A stretch of 64,000 bases of DNA from Thalassospira lucentensis (GTDB lineage Bacteria > Pseudomonadota > Alphaproteobacteria > Rhodospirillales > Thalassospiraceae): positions 4,192,501 to 4,256,500 of the forward strand of contig NZ_CP136684.1 in the NCBI RefSeq assembly GCF_032921865.1. Reading direction: 5' to 3'. Each line of letters starts with the position of its first letter. Position 1 is the first letter of the stretch. Below are positions 53,374 to 63,509 of the stretch, piece after piece. The notes beneath the pieces were generated by a model that did not search any database, was not told the origin of the DNA, and saw only the letters and a list, made by a program, of their open reading frames with translations. Both the position numbers and the translations under genes were made by a program.

Positions 53374-54300
53374 ATGGACCGCATTGATGCAATGAAGGTT
53401 TTCATCACCGCCCTGGATGAAGGCAGTCTTGCCGCGGCGGCACGAAAGCTTGGCCGGTCCCCCGCTGCAGTCACGCGGGCTTTGACATTTCTGGAAAATC
53501 ATATCGGTGTGCAATTACTGCACCGTTCCACACGTGCACTTCGTCTTAGCGAGGCGGGTGAACGCTATGCCTCTGCATGCCGTCGCATCCTCATTGATAT
53601 CGAAGAAGCCGACCTTCTGGCAGAAAGCGAGACAAAGGCACCACGCGGTCTGTTGACCGTAACCGCCCCTATCACCAGCGGGGCCGGTATCCTGCGCCCG
53701 ATACTTGATGATTATCTTGACCTGCACCCAACAGTACGGGCGAAGCTTCTGTTGCTTGACCGGATTGTCAGTCTTGTTGACGAAGGCATTGATGTGGCAT
53801 TGCGTATCGCCCATCTGACTGACTCCAACATGATAGCCATCCGCGTGGGCGAAGTCCGGCGCCTGCTGTGTGCTTCGCCGTTCTATCTGGATAACAATCC
53901 ACCGATCCGCGAGATCGTGGATTTGGCTGGCCATCAATGCATTGCCAATTCCCAGTTAGGCGAAACCGGATGGTCCTTTCCCTCCAGAACAGCCGACCGT
54001 GCGCCTCGGGTCGTGCGTTTTACACCCCGCCTGATCGCCAACGGCATTGCTGGCACCCTGCCCTCTGCCGTGGAAGGCAAAGGGGTTACGCGGGCATATT
54101 CCTATCAGATTGCCGAACATGTCGAACGGGGCGAATTGCGAATATTACTGCCAGATGACGAAGAACCGCCCATCCCGGTTCATCTTGTCATCCCCGAGGG
54201 ACGGCTATCCACGCCACGTGTGCGCACCTTTGTCGATTATGTGGTTCCCCGCCTGAGGGCAGAATTCAGCCGCAGGAATGCTATTTGCGCCAGAAGATAA
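53374..54300 (+). CDS. LysR-family transcriptional regulator (CrgA-like)
   Basis: A 308-residue regulator. The N-terminal winged HTH (MDRIDAMKVFITALDEGSLA; RKLGRSPAAVTRALTFLENH) is followed by a periplasmic-binding-like effector domain (about 90-300; LTVTAPITSGAGILRPILDD). The start context places it divergent from the SDR-tautomerase unit, which is the usual target arrangement for LysR proteins. Effector unknown. Confidence 0.92.
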   Translation: MDRIDAMKVFITALDEGSLAAAARKLGRSPAAVTRALTFLENHIGVQLLHRSTRALRLSEAGERYASACRRILIDIEEADLLAESETKAPRGLLTVTAPITSGAGILRPILDDYLDLHPTVRAKLLLLDRIVSLVDEGIDVALRIAHLTDSNMIAIRVGEVRRLLCASPFYLDNNPPIREIVDLAGHQCIANSQLGETGWSFPSRTADRAPRVVRFTPRLIANGIAGTLPSAVEGKGVTRAYSYQIAEHVERGELRILLPDDEEPPIPVHLVIPEGRLSTPRVRTFVDYVVPRLRAEFSRRNAICARR

Positions 54301-54312
54301 CAAGCTGTTTGT

Positions 54313-55179
54313 TCATGCCCCACCGGCAAACAGTGCTGATTTGGCCTTTAATCTTGCAAACATGAATTCATTGAATACCCGGATACGCGGCACGGCCTGC
54401 AAATCATGATGGATCAAAACCCACAGATCATTATCCAGTCCGTTGATCGGTTTACCCAGTGCCCGGATATTGGCGAAAGCCTGCGCCAGAAAATACGGTA
54501 AAACGGCCACGCCCGCGCCGCTATCAACAAGACGCGCAACGTTCAAAAGTGAATTGCTGCGCAACGCCACCCGGCCATCAGCGAAGTTTTTATCACGCCA
54601 TCGGGCGGCAGCGATATGCGCGAGGCTTTCATCGCAGGTGATCCAGGGTGCGTTTTCGCAATCATCAAAAACATCCGATCCACAAACCACCGATGTGATC
54701 GCACCAATTCTGCGTCCGACAAGGCTGCCGTCCGGTGCGTTCGCCGGGCGGATGGCAATATCGGCGTCATGCCGGTTCAAATCATAAAAACGGTTATCGG
54801 TGACAACCTGCAACGTGATTTCAGGAAAAGCCACCCCAAACGCCGCAAGATCGGGGGCCAGAACCGCATGAAGCAGTGTATCGGTTGTGGTCAGCCTGAC
54901 TGTACCGCTCGGGCGGATATCCGTCCCGGCCAGCTTGCGCGACAAAATTGACAATTCACCTTCCAGCTTTTCAGCGGCCTCGATCGCCACCTGCCCGGCA
55001 TTGGTTGGCTGATAGTCGCCCTGATTACGCTCGAACAGTTTATTGCCCAATCGCCCTTCGATATCTGCAAGACGCCGAAACAGGGTTGAATGATGAAGTC
55101 CGGTTTGGCGCGCAGCCTGCGTCACACTACGTGCCCGCGCCACAGACAGAACCAGTCGCAGATCATCCCATTCCAGCAT
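54313..55179 (-). CDS. LysR-family transcriptional regulator
   Basis: A 288-residue regulator with an N-terminal HTH (MLEWDDLRLVLSVARARSVT; QTGLHHSTLFRRLADIEGRL) and a C-terminal effector domain (RPSGTVRLTTTDTLLHAVLA; NRFYDLNRHDADIAIRPANA). I chose ATG 55179; an in-frame TTG at 55239 would add 20 residues. It converges with the preceding LysR (13-base gap) and is divergent from the rhodanese gene, its probable target. Confidence 0.9.
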   Translation of the reverse strand: MLEWDDLRLVLSVARARSVTQAARQTGLHHSTLFRRLADIEGRLGNKLFERNQGDYQPTNAGQVAIEAAEKLEGELSILSRKLAGTDIRPSGTVRLTTTDTLLHAVLAPDLAAFGVAFPEITLQVVTDNRFYDLNRHDADIAIRPANAPDGSLVGRRIGAITSVVCGSDVFDDCENAPWITCDESLAHIAAARWRDKNFADGRVALRSNSLLNVARLVDSGAGVAVLPYFLAQAFANIRALGKPINGLDNDLWVLIHHDLQAVPRIRVFNEFMFARLKAKSALFAGGA

Positions 55180-55295
55180 CCAAATCACCGTTCGCTTTTG
55201 TGCACACAATATGTGATTTATCACAAATTTACTTCGCAAAACAGCGCATCAATAATCAAGGAATCAAACACTACGTCACATAAAGGAGACGGCAG

Positions 55296-55634
55296 ATGGC
55301 TGTTAAAATCACCCGCGACGAACTGAAAACCGCCCTTGCCGGGCCAAACGCCCCGACCCTGATCGAAGCACTTCCGGCAAAATATTATGTCGATGCCCAT
55401 TTACCGGGTGCGATCAACATCCCCCATGACCTGATCGCCGAAAAAGTCACGCAGGTCCTGCCCGACAAAACAGCCCCCATCGTGGTCTATTGCGCGAATG
55501 GGCCGTGCCGCAATTCCGGGCTTGCAGCCGATACCCTGTCCGATCTTGGTTACAGCAATGTCCGCGATTACCACGAAGGCAAACAGGATTGGCGGGATGC
55601 AGGTCTTCCTCTGCAAGGTCAGGGCACGCTGTAG
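55296..55634 (+). CDS. Rhodanese-domain sulfurtransferase
   Basis: A 112-residue single-domain rhodanese. The active loop is C66-A-N-G-P-C71-R72 (VVYCANGPCRNSG) with the catalytic Cys66; Cys71 inside the loop is an additional, less common thiol that could form a disulfide and point to redox or persulfide chemistry. The N-terminal ALPAKYYVDAHLPGAINIPH is typical. ATG follows AAGGAG. Divergent from a LysR regulator; ended by a perfect palindromic terminator. Confidence 0.92.
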   Translation: MAVKITRDELKTALAGPNAPTLIEALPAKYYVDAHLPGAINIPHDLIAEKVTQVLPDKTAPIVVYCANGPCRNSGLAADTLSDLGYSNVRDYHEGKQDWRDAGLPLQGQGTL

Positions 55635-55664
55635 CAGATCCCTGTTCACCCCCTCCTAAAACGC

Positions 55665-55692
55665 AAACAGGCCGACAATTGTCGGCCTGTTT
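55665..55692. terminator. Bidirectional terminator (perfect 28-base palindrome)
   Basis: AAACAGGCCGACAA and its exact complement TTGTCGGCCTGTTT, between the convergent rhodanese and aminotransferase genes. Confidence 0.85.
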
Positions 55693-55714
55693 CATAATGC
55701 GCCAAGGCATTTCT

Positions 55715-56887
55715 CTACTTCGCAAAAGCCTTTTTCATCCGTTCGATGGCTTCGGTCATTTTTTCTTCGTGCTTGCAGAAGCAGAACCGCACAAAGTTCC
55801 GCACCCCGCCATCTTTACCCTGATAGAAGGCTGAAACCGGGATCGCGACAACACCGGCTTCCTTGATCATTATCTGGCAAAACTCGACATCGTCGCAATC
55901 ATATCCGAGCGGACGGAAATCGCAGGTAATGAAATAAGTACCCTGAGAGTCCAGAACGCCAAAACCGACTTCCTTCAAACCTTTCATCAGGAAATCGCGC
56001 TTTGCCTGCATTTCGGCCGTAAAGCCTTCAAAATAATCATCACCCTTGTTAAGCCCGTAGGCAACACCGTGCTGCAGCCCCGGCGGGACAGTGAAAACAA
56101 GGAACTGATGTGCCTTTTTGATCGGCTCCATCAGTTTGGCACATGCCGTGATGTACCCGATCTTCCATCCTGTCAGCGAGAATGTCTTTCCTGCCGACCC
56201 GATCCGCACAGTGCGGTCGCGCATACCGGGGAAAGTCATCAGCGGTTTGTGTTTGCGCCCGTCAAAAACCAGATGTTCATACACCTCGTCACAGAGCGCG
56301 ATGACGTCATGCTTGATGCAAAGATCGGCAATGAACTGCAATTCATCATCACCATAGACCTTTGAACACGGGTTCTGTGGCGAGTTGATCAGGATCAGCT
56401 TAGTTTTCTCGGAAAATGCTGCGGCAAGCTCTTCGCGCGGCAATTCCCAATGCGGCGGGGTAACACGCACCAGCTTGGGAATACCCCCTGCCAGCTTCAC
56501 CATAGGAAGGTAGCTGTCATAAAGCGGTTCGATCAGGATCACCTCATCGCCAGGAGCGACCAGACCAAGGATCACATCTGCCAGCCCCTCGGTCGCGCCC
56601 ACAGCAACAAGGACTTCTTTTTTCGGATCAACCTCTATGCCATAAAAACGCTTGTTATGGTCGGCAACCGCCCGAAGCAGTTCTGGCACCCCGGCAAGTG
56701 GCGGATACTGGTTTGACATTTCCATCGTCGCACGCGCGGCAGCTTGGCGGATATCTGCCGGGCCGTCGGTATCTGGTGCGCCCTGCCCCAGATTGATGGC
56801 ATTATGTTTCTGGGCCAGTTCATTCATCACTTCAAAAATCGTGATGCCGCCCGAAGCGAAAAGGGGATTTCCGACAAATTCGGTCAT
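55715..56887 (-). CDS. Class I/II PLP aminotransferase (methionine/kynurenine aminotransferase-like)
   Basis: A 390-residue fold-type I aminotransferase. The PLP-binding Lys is in GSAGKTFSLTGWKIGY near 231-246. Other markers are NLGQGAPDTDGPADIRQAAA near 32-51, NSPQNPCSKVYGDDEL near 169-184 (usually NPHNPTG, here with Cys-Ser), and CDEVYEHLVFDGRKH near 202-216. The FSLTGWKIGY motif places it with YbdL/kynurenine aminotransferases that use methionine or aromatic amino acids. Monocistronic on the minus strand, divergent from glnB. Confidence 0.93.
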   Translation of the reverse strand: MTEFVGNPLFASGGITIFEVMNELAQKHNAINLGQGAPDTDGPADIRQAAARATMEMSNQYPPLAGVPELLRAVADHNKRFYGIEVDPKKEVLVAVGATEGLADVILGLVAPGDEVILIEPLYDSYLPMVKLAGGIPKLVRVTPPHWELPREELAAAFSEKTKLILINSPQNPCSKVYGDDELQFIADLCIKHDVIALCDEVYEHLVFDGRKHKPLMTFPGMRDRTVRIGSAGKTFSLTGWKIGYITACAKLMEPIKKAHQFLVFTVPPGLQHGVAYGLNKGDDYFEGFTAEMQAKRDFLMKGLKEVGFGVLDSQGTYFITCDFRPLGYDCDDVEFCQIMIKEAGVVAIPVSAFYQGKDGGVRNFVRFCFCKHEEKMTEAIERMKKAFAK

Positions 56888-57228
56888 GAGGCGTCCTTAT
56901 CTGTGTATCGATACCGGTCGGTGGCAACCGGCCTTTTATTTAAGATGTCTGATGGCAGAGATCATATTTCTGGCAGACAGATTATATGATCCATCCCCAA
57001 CCGTCATGGTCCGCGTTTTCTGTATATTCTGTCGCATGATGCGGGCTGATCAGGCAAGCACGGATAGATGGAAACCACATTGAACACGACGCACGCAGGC
57101 CATTTGCATAAATTTTAAACATTATGCCTAAAAGTCGACCAGATGCATTCAAGAAAATCTTAAAAATTTCATGGGTTTTGCTGGGTTTTCGCGCAGAGAA
57201 TCCTTAGAATGATCGTGCGGGCCAAAAC
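56888..57228. other. Intergenic region upstream of the glnB promoter
   Basis: No gene is supported. It holds the aminotransferase promoter (minus) and AT-rich DNA leading to the sigma-54 promoter of glnB; NtrC sites were looked for by eye but none was convincing. Confidence 0.35.
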
Positions 57229-57244
57229 TGGCACGGCCCGTGCA
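57229..57244 (+). promoter_or_regulatory. Sigma-54 promoter of glnBA
   Basis: TGGCACGGCCCGTGCA matches the -24/-12 consensus TGGCAC-N5-TTGCA with one mismatch. The GG (57230-57231) and GC (57242-57243) have the required 10-base spacing. It lies about 70 bases upstream of glnB, consistent with NtrC-dependent nitrogen control. Confidence 0.75.
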
Positions 57245-57249
57245 ATTGA

Positions 57250-57651
<402 letters not shown>

Positions 57652-57715
57652 TCGGTCTGTTACCTGACATTGAACATCGTACGGTCACTAATTTTGAGTT
57701 TTAAAGGGTTGCATC

Positions 57716-59125
57716 ATGTCTGACGCTGCTTCTGTACTTAAGCTTATCAAAGAAAAAGGCATCCAGTTTGTCGATCTGCGCTTTACCGATACCAAAGGTA
57801 AATGGCAGCACACCGCGCAGGACATCTGCACGATCGACGAAGACGTTTTTGTTGACGGCATTATGTTCGACGGTTCGTCGATCGCCGGCTGGAAAGAAAT
57901 CAACGAATCCGACATGATCCTGATGCCGGATCCGTCAACCGCAGTTGTTGATCCGTTCACCGCACAGCCGACCCTGATCATCGTTTGTGACGTTATCGAA
58001 CCGGCCACTGGCCAGGGTTACGAGCGTTGCCCGCGTTCGACCGCGAAACGCGCACTCGCATACATGAAATCCGCTGGTATCGGCGACACCGCATACTTCG
58101 GCGCAGAGCCGGAATTCTTCATGTTTGACGACGTTCGCTGGACCACCGCTGGCGAAGGCATGGGCTATCAGCTGGACTCCGAAGAAGGCCCCTACAACAC
58201 CGGCACCGAATTCGAAGGCGGCAACCGCGGCCACCGTCCGGGTCCGAAGGGCGGCTACTTCCCGGTACAGCCTGTTGACTCGGCCAACGACATCCGTGCC
58301 GAAATGGTCAACTATATCAACGAAATGGGCGTGCGTTGCGAAAAGCACCACCACGAAGTTGCACCGTCGCAGCACGAACTGGGTATCGCCTTCGGCACCC
58401 TGATCGAACATGCCGACGCCGTTCAGATCTACAAATACTGCATCCACATGGTTGCACACCAGTATGGCAAAACCGCAACCTTCATGCCGAAGCCGGTCTT
58501 CGGTGACAACGGTTCGGGCATGCATACCCACCAGTCGATCTGGCACGAAGGCAAGCCGCTGTTCGCAGGTAACGGTTATGCTGACCTGTCTGACACCGCC
58601 CTGTACTATATCGGCGGCATCATCAAGCACGCTAAAGCACTGAATGCTTTCACCAACCCGACGACCAACTCCTACAAGCGTCTGGTCCCGGGCTTCGAAG
58701 CACCGGTTCTTCTGGCTTACTCGGCTCGTAACCGTTCGGCCTCCTGCCGTATCCCGTACACCGCTTCGCCGAAGGGCAAGCGCGTCGAGATCCGCTTCCC
58801 TGATCCGCTTGCCAACCCGTATCTCGCATTCACCGCAATGCTGATGGCTGGCCTTGACGGCATCGAGAACAAGATCCACCCGGGCGATGCAATGGACAAA
58901 AACCTCTATGACCTTCCGCCGGAAGAGCTCAAAGAAGTCCCGACCGTTTGCCGTTCGCTCCATGAAGCACTTGACAGCCTCGACGCAGACCGCGACTTCC
59001 TGAAAAAAGGCGATGTGATGAGCGACGACCTGATCGACGCATACATCGCTCTGAAAATGGAAGAAGTTATCCGCTTCGAACAGTCGCCGCATCCGGTCGA
59101 ATTCGACATGTACTACAGCGGCTGA
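57716..59125 (+). CDS. glnA: Glutamine synthetase type I
   Basis: A 469-residue dodecameric enzyme that makes glutamine from glutamate, ammonia and ATP. Signature segments are [16 protein letters not shown] near 50-65, [18 protein letters not shown] near 260-277 and the adenylylation site Tyr398 in [10 protein letters not shown], so activity is controlled by GlnE. Downstream of glnB in one operon and followed by a terminator at 59156. Confidence 0.98.
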   Translation: MSDAASVLKLIKEKGIQFVDLRFTDTKGKWQHTAQDICTIDEDVFVDGIMFDGSSIAGWKEINESDMILMPDPSTAVVDPFTAQPTLIIVCDVIEPATGQGYERCPRSTAKRALAYMKSAGIGDTAYFGAEPEFFMFDDVRWTTAGEGMGYQLDSEEGPYNTGTEFEGGNRGHRPGPKGGYFPVQPVDSANDIRAEMVNYINEMGVRCEKHHHEVAPSQHELGIAFGTLIEHADAVQIYKYCIHMVAHQYGKTATFMPKPVFGDNGSGMHTHQSIWHEGKPLFAGNGYADLSDTALYYIGGIIKHAKALNAFTNPTTNSYKRLVPGFEAPVLLAYSARNRSASCRIPYTASPKGKRVEIRFPDPLANPYLAFTAMLMAGLDGIENKIHPGDAMDKNLYDLPPEELKEVPTVCRSLHEALDSLDADRDFLKKGDVMSDDLIDAYIALKMEEVIRFEQSPHPVEFDMYYSG

Positions 59126-59155
59126 TCCTTTCACCAGAAAGGACCATCGAACACG

Positions 59156-59182
59156 AAACGCCCGGCCATGTGCCGGGCGTTT
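59156..59182. terminator. Terminator after glnA
   Basis: AAACGCCCGGC/GCCGGGCGTTT with a T run; also serves the convergent GGDEF gene. Confidence 0.88.
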
Positions 59183-59244
59183 TTGTTTGTCACTTTTGTT
59201 TTAGTTTTCTCACCCAAAACAAAAGCTTATTACCAGCATCCGCG

Positions 59245-60912
59245 TTAGGTACTGTCATCCCTATGCAGGTCAGGTTCAAATTCCGGTCGATAAAAACATG
59301 CCTGTCCCTTGCCCGCGGCCTTGGCCTCGTACATGGCCTTGTCCGCACGGCGCAATTGTTCGCTCATGTCGCAATAACCGGCATCAAAAACGGTAAAACC
59401 GATGGATGCACCGATATCGCACGCATTTCCTTCCCATACATAGGGCTTGGAAATCTCGGTAATGATCTCATCAGCCAGAGTGGCCATTTCATTTTCACAA
59501 CCCTTGTTAATAAAGAACAGGGTGAACTCGTCCCCGCCCAAGCGGGCCACTTCTTCGGCGCGACGTGCAACCCGTTTAAGACGCTTCGCTGTCTCGACAA
59601 GAACCCAGTCACCTGCCGCATGCCCCAAAGTATCGTTGACCGCCTTAAAGCCATCCAGATCAAGCAGAAAGATCGACGCCGCAGTATTTGTACCTCGCAG
59701 AACCGTCTCGCACTGCGAAAGTTTCTGCATATAGCGCGCACGGTTGGCCAGACCTGTCAGTTCGTCGTTATTCGCCTTGTTCTGTAATTCACGCGCGGCG
59801 AGTTTCTGCTTGGTGATGTCGCTTAGCCACCAAAGAACGGATTCCTGTCCTTCGAATGTGAGCGGCTCCATGGATGTTTTAAGCCATCTTGCGTCGGAAT
59901 CCGCCGGGCGACGAATACGAAGCTCGACATCCTGCAATTCGCCGAGCATATCCATATCCTGCAGGCTTTTTTCGCGGTAGCGTTCCGAAAGAAGGACCGT
60001 ATCGGTTGGCATCGTCTCGTCACTGTTCAGTGCCAGAAGATTGCCGAACATTTTATTGAAGAACCGGAATTCACCACCGTCTCGGCTGGATATGCCAACA
60101 CCAATAGGGGCTTTTTCAAGCAATCCGGTCAAACGTTGCGCCGCAGCAGCAACTTCTGCCTGCGCACGTTTCAACGATGTGACATCAATCAGCGAACCGA
60201 TGGTCCCGGCAATCGAACCACTTGGACCTTTCAGACTTGCAACAGCAAACAATGCTGATTTTTCAACACCACCCATCTCGAAATCGATTTCGTGCCGCAC
60301 ATGCCCTTCGGATATCAGTAGTGGTGCTTCGTAATCGGTAATCTGCGCGACCAATGGCTTAGAGGCGACATCGGCAAGTTTGCTACCGATCACCTTTTTG
60401 GGCTCATGGCCGATCAACTCTGCAAACGCGTCATTGCAACGGTTAATCACACCATCCAGATTTTTAAGGTAAACCGGGATCGGCAGAACATCGATTAAAT
60501 GCTGGATGAAAATCTTGTGATCGGACAAAGCCTTGGCAAGCTCCTCGGCCTTGCCCGCTTCGCGAAAGACCAGCGCAGTCAGACCTTCGGGACCTTCGGC
60601 CTTGCGCCAGGTGACTTTTTTACCGCCCGTCTGAAACGCGGGCAAGTCCGCCTTGGCTGTTTTACCGGAAATCAGGCCAAGCGTCTCGCGCACGGCTCCA
60701 ACACCATCACCCGAGGCGAATTCAGCATTTTTCGCCAGAAATGCAAGAAACTGTTTGATTTCGCTGCCGTCACGCAAAGCCGATTTCGATGCGTTAAAAA
60801 GATTAACCGCAACCGGGTTGGCATGAACGATTTTAAGATCGGACGAACCGATAAATATAATGCCGTCACGCGCCAATGCTGCTGTGGCGACGACGTCCGG
60901 AGCAATTGACAA
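59245..60912 (-). CDS. PAS-GGDEF protein (probable diguanylate cyclase)
   Basis: A 555-residue cytoplasmic signalling protein. The N-terminus has a PAS-like domain (GIIFIGSSDLKIVHANPVAV near 17-36). Two further PAS/PAC units follow (FIQHLIDVLPIPVYLKNLDG near 134-153; VAAAAQRLTGLLEKAPIGVG near 254-273, with ARWLKTSMEPLTFEGQES). The GGDEF domain is near 385-545, with the intact active site RLGGDEFTLFF near 455 and DLDGFKAVNDTLGHAAGDW upstream. It should make cyclic-di-GMP in response to internal cues; no EAL domain is present. The start is the TTG at 60912; no good ATG is available and upstream in-frame sequence remains open, so the N-terminus is uncertain. Confidence 0.88.
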   Translation of the reverse strand: MSIAPDVVATAALARDGIIFIGSSDLKIVHANPVAVNLFNASKSALRDGSEIKQFLAFLAKNAEFASGDGVGAVRETLGLISGKTAKADLPAFQTGGKKVTWRKAEGPEGLTALVFREAGKAEELAKALSDHKIFIQHLIDVLPIPVYLKNLDGVINRCNDAFAELIGHEPKKVIGSKLADVASKPLVAQITDYEAPLLISEGHVRHEIDFEMGGVEKSALFAVASLKGPSGSIAGTIGSLIDVTSLKRAQAEVAAAAQRLTGLLEKAPIGVGISSRDGGEFRFFNKMFGNLLALNSDETMPTDTVLLSERYREKSLQDMDMLGELQDVELRIRRPADSDARWLKTSMEPLTFEGQESVLWWLSDITKQKLAARELQNKANNDELTGLANRARYMQKLSQCETVLRGTNTAASIFLLDLDGFKAVNDTLGHAAGDWVLVETAKRLKRVARRAEEVARLGGDEFTLFFINKGCENEMATLADEIITEISKPYVWEGNACDIGASIGFTVFDAGYCDMSEQLRRADKAMYEAKAAGKGQACFYRPEFEPDLHRDDST

Positions 60913-61079
60913 TACACGTACGCGCCGCTTTGCGACGCACTCCCTTTCCCGTGTTATCTATAATGCCCCAAAACCATTGGATCTTTTGTAAATCCAGACC
61001 CCTTGAAAGGCCTTTTACAAGGCTCATATTGCATACGTAAGTATATGGCAAGACTGCTCTTGCGGCCAGCGCCAATCCG

Positions 61080-61421
61080 TCAGGATTTTTTATCTCCAAC
61101 TGGCAGATCAATATATCCCCGATCGATGCAATGTTCGAGTTCCCGGGCTGCTGCCAGCATCTCCTGATAGCTTTCGCGCAGATGCTTAAGCTTCGCCAGT
61201 TCTTCGGCCGTCGGGTGATTATCCTTGCGGTCCGCACTGAGCTTGAAAGCATATTTGAGATAATCGGCACGAAGCTTGGCGACGTTGATAATCAGCGGCA
61301 AGGCCGTATCGACGCTCATATCGGGGATCGCAGGACTGATGACTTCATGGTTCACTTCACGCAAAACATGTTCCATGGCCATCATGAAACGGCTTTTGCT
61401 GCGTCCGGCATCCTGCGTCAT
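61080..61421 (-). CDS. Small helical protein of unknown function
   Basis: A 113-residue, charged, mostly helical cytoplasmic protein (FMMAMEHVLREVNHEVISPA; ELAKLKHLRESYQEMLAAAR). No family is recognised. The ATG follows a strong GGAGGG. It lies upstream of the GGDEF gene on the same strand with a gap of about 165 bases that includes a stretch without features. Confidence 0.72.
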   Translation of the reverse strand: MTQDAGRSKSRFMMAMEHVLREVNHEVISPAIPDMSVDTALPLIINVAKLRADYLKYAFKLSADRKDNHPTAEELAKLKHLRESYQEMLAAARELEHCIDRGYIDLPVGDKKS

Positions 61422-61618
61422 GATTTACCCTCCTTGGCGATAACGGTCTGGAATGACATACATTATCTCCTGTTAAGGTAAAAACTCCTATAACAGTTTT
61501 ACACCCCTGCCTTTGATGTTTTTCAACCTGTAACTGCCTAGTACGATCACGGCTTGCACGATCCGGTCAGGCAGGCTAGACGATGAAGCATGGAATTCTC
61601 GAGACAAGGAAACCGATC

Positions 61619-62023
61619 ATGGAAGCACGCGTAAAGTGGCTTGAAAATCTGACATTCACCGGCACCAGTGGATCTGGCCACGGAGTGGTCATGGATGGCA
61701 ACAGGGACACCGGCTTTGGCCCTAGCCCGATGGAAATGCTGCTTCTGGGGCTCGCAGGATGTTCATCGATTGACGTCGTGCATATCCTGCAGAAAGGCCG
61801 CGAGAAGGTCATTGATGTTCAGGCAGATGTCAAAGCCGAACGTGCTGAAACCGATCCCAAGGTGTTCACGAAAATCCATCTGCATTTCAAGGCAAAGGGT
61901 GAAAACCTCAACGAAGCCAAACTGGCCCGTGCGGTTGAACTGTCAGCCGAAAAATATTGTTCAGCCTCGATCATGCTGTCGAAGGCTGCCGAAATCACAC
62001 ATAGCTGGGAAATCATGGAATAA
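61619..62023 (+). CDS. OsmC-family protein
   Basis: A 134-residue OsmC/Ohr-fold protein of the YhfA-like branch. The conserved ring contains GPSPMEMLLLGLAGCSSIDV near 40-59 with the first active Cys in AGCSSID, and the second Cys is in EKYCSASIMLSKAAEI near 113-128. Members reduce organic hydroperoxides or act in stress tolerance. ATG 61619 (MEARVKW) follows AAGGAAA. Terminated at about 62075. Confidence 0.92.
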   Translation: MEARVKWLENLTFTGTSGSGHGVVMDGNRDTGFGPSPMEMLLLGLAGCSSIDVVHILQKGREKVIDVQADVKAERAETDPKVFTKIHLHFKAKGENLNEAKLARAVELSAEKYCSASIMLSKAAEITHSWEIME

Positions 62024-62047
62024 GTGCCTGATTTGCCGGCCTGCTTT

Positions 62048-62075
62048 AAAGCGGTCCGTTTCGGGCCGCTTTTTT
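62048..62075 (+). terminator. Terminator after osmC-like gene
   Basis: AAAGCGGTCC/GGGCCGCTTTTTT (one G-T pair) with a six-T tail. Confidence 0.85.
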
Positions 62076-62154
62076 GTTAGTCGCGTCATAATCCAGCCTG
62101 AGTTAGAGTTTATCGGACAAGCCTGCAAACAGAAATGATGGAAGGAAGCATCCC

Positions 62155-63459
62155 ATGTCCGTAAACGGCTTTGTGCGTTCGACACTTGTCGCGGTTACCC
62201 TTCCGGCGACCCTCGCACTTTCGGGATGCTTTTTTGAAGATCCGCAACATGATCCATCCGGTCTTGCCATCGCCGCACCAGCGACGAATGAACCGTTTGA
62301 CGATTACGTCAAAAAAACCAGCGAACAGCTTCGCTCGGCCCTGAAATCCAAACGCTTTGATCAGGAAGCCGCCCCATTTGGTCAATACAACCTCGATCAG
62401 GTGGTCGCAATGCGAGCCCCCTTTGCCACAGGTCCGGACAAGGCTGCCTGCGATGCCGCCGGAAACGATACGGCACACGGCAGGGATGTTGGGTTCCTGA
62501 TGGTGCACGGCCTGACAGACAGTCCGTTTCTAATGACCGATATCCGCGATACGCTAACATCCAAATTCCCATGCGCAACCTTCCATGGCGTCCTGCTTCC
62601 GGGGCATGGCACCGTGCCAGGTGATCTTTTGGACGTAACCTACGAGGAATGGATCGAAACGGTTCGCTACGGCATGGATGGCTTCACCGATGGTACCGAT
62701 CATATCATCACCATCGGCTATTCGATGGGGGCAGCCCTGATCGGACGGGAATTTGATGCTCGCCGCCGCGATCCGCGCATGACGGCAATGGTTTTGCTAT
62801 CTCCCGGTTTTTCGGCCAAAAGCGATCAGGCTTGGCTGACACCCTATGCCCGTTATGTCCAAAGCTGGGTTGGACAGGGTGAAAATAGCGATGCCGCCAA
62901 ATACGGCTCGATGGCAATGAATGCTGCCGCCGAGTTCCACCTCCTGACAGAACCCTATCGCAATGGCACCATGGATGCGTTCGATATTCCCGTCTTCATG
63001 GTCGTCAGTTCAGATGACCGAACAGTTGATCCCTTACTGGCCGCAAATTTCTTCTGCAGCAAGGTGACAAACAACAACAAACGCCTGATCTGGTATCAGG
63101 GCGAAGAACACCTGATTGACGAACATCCGTTGTGCGACGGTGTCGACATTGTCAAATCTGCCGATCCGGACTGGCGTACCCTGAACCACGCCCATACCGC
63201 GATTACCATGCGCCCTGAAAATCCACATTACGGCATGGATGGCGTCATCCGTCGTTGCGATCATTACGACGAACAAAGCCCCAACAGCAAATGCCAAACC
63301 AGCAGCGATGCCGTTTACGGCGAACTCAATCTGGCGGAATCCGCATCACCGGGCAGCCTGCGACGCGGCACCTTCAACCCGGACTTCGTCAGCATGCTTG
63401 ATAAGATGACCCATTTCATTGAAGTGTCACTGGAAGTCCCCGGAAAGACCGCAAATTGA
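62155..63459 (+). CDS. Lipoprotein alpha/beta hydrolase (esterase/lipase type)
   Basis: A 434-residue hydrolase with a lipobox (PATLALSGCF, Cys near 25), so it should be membrane-anchored in the envelope. The catalytic core has VHGLTDSPFLMTDIRD near 118-133, the nucleophile elbow GYSMGAALIG near 190-199, the acid Asp in VVSSDDRTVDP near 281-291 and the His in GEEHLIDEHPL near 318-328. It contains several Cys pairs likely forming disulfides outside the cytoplasm. A ribosome-binding site GGAAGG precedes the ATG. It lies 50 bases before another hydrolase gene. Confidence 0.85.
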   Translation: MSVNGFVRSTLVAVTLPATLALSGCFFEDPQHDPSGLAIAAPATNEPFDDYVKKTSEQLRSALKSKRFDQEAAPFGQYNLDQVVAMRAPFATGPDKAACDAAGNDTAHGRDVGFLMVHGLTDSPFLMTDIRDTLTSKFPCATFHGVLLPGHGTVPGDLLDVTYEEWIETVRYGMDGFTDGTDHIITIGYSMGAALIGREFDARRRDPRMTAMVLLSPGFSAKSDQAWLTPYARYVQSWVGQGENSDAAKYGSMAMNAAAEFHLLTEPYRNGTMDAFDIPVFMVVSSDDRTVDPLLAANFFCSKVTNNNKRLIWYQGEEHLIDEHPLCDGVDIVKSADPDWRTLNHAHTAITMRPENPHYGMDGVIRRCDHYDEQSPNSKCQTSSDAVYGELNLAESASPGSLRRGTFNPDFVSMLDKMTHFIEVSLEVPGKTAN

Positions 63460-63509
63460 TGAACAATGCTGATCGCCCTCCGACCACCGGATAAGAAGCT
63501 CGCGAAGAC

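Noticed and set aside
57935..59134. Long minus-strand frame opposite glnA (399 codons)
   Set aside because: Antisense to a highly conserved gene with strong codon bias; no family similarity and no start signal.
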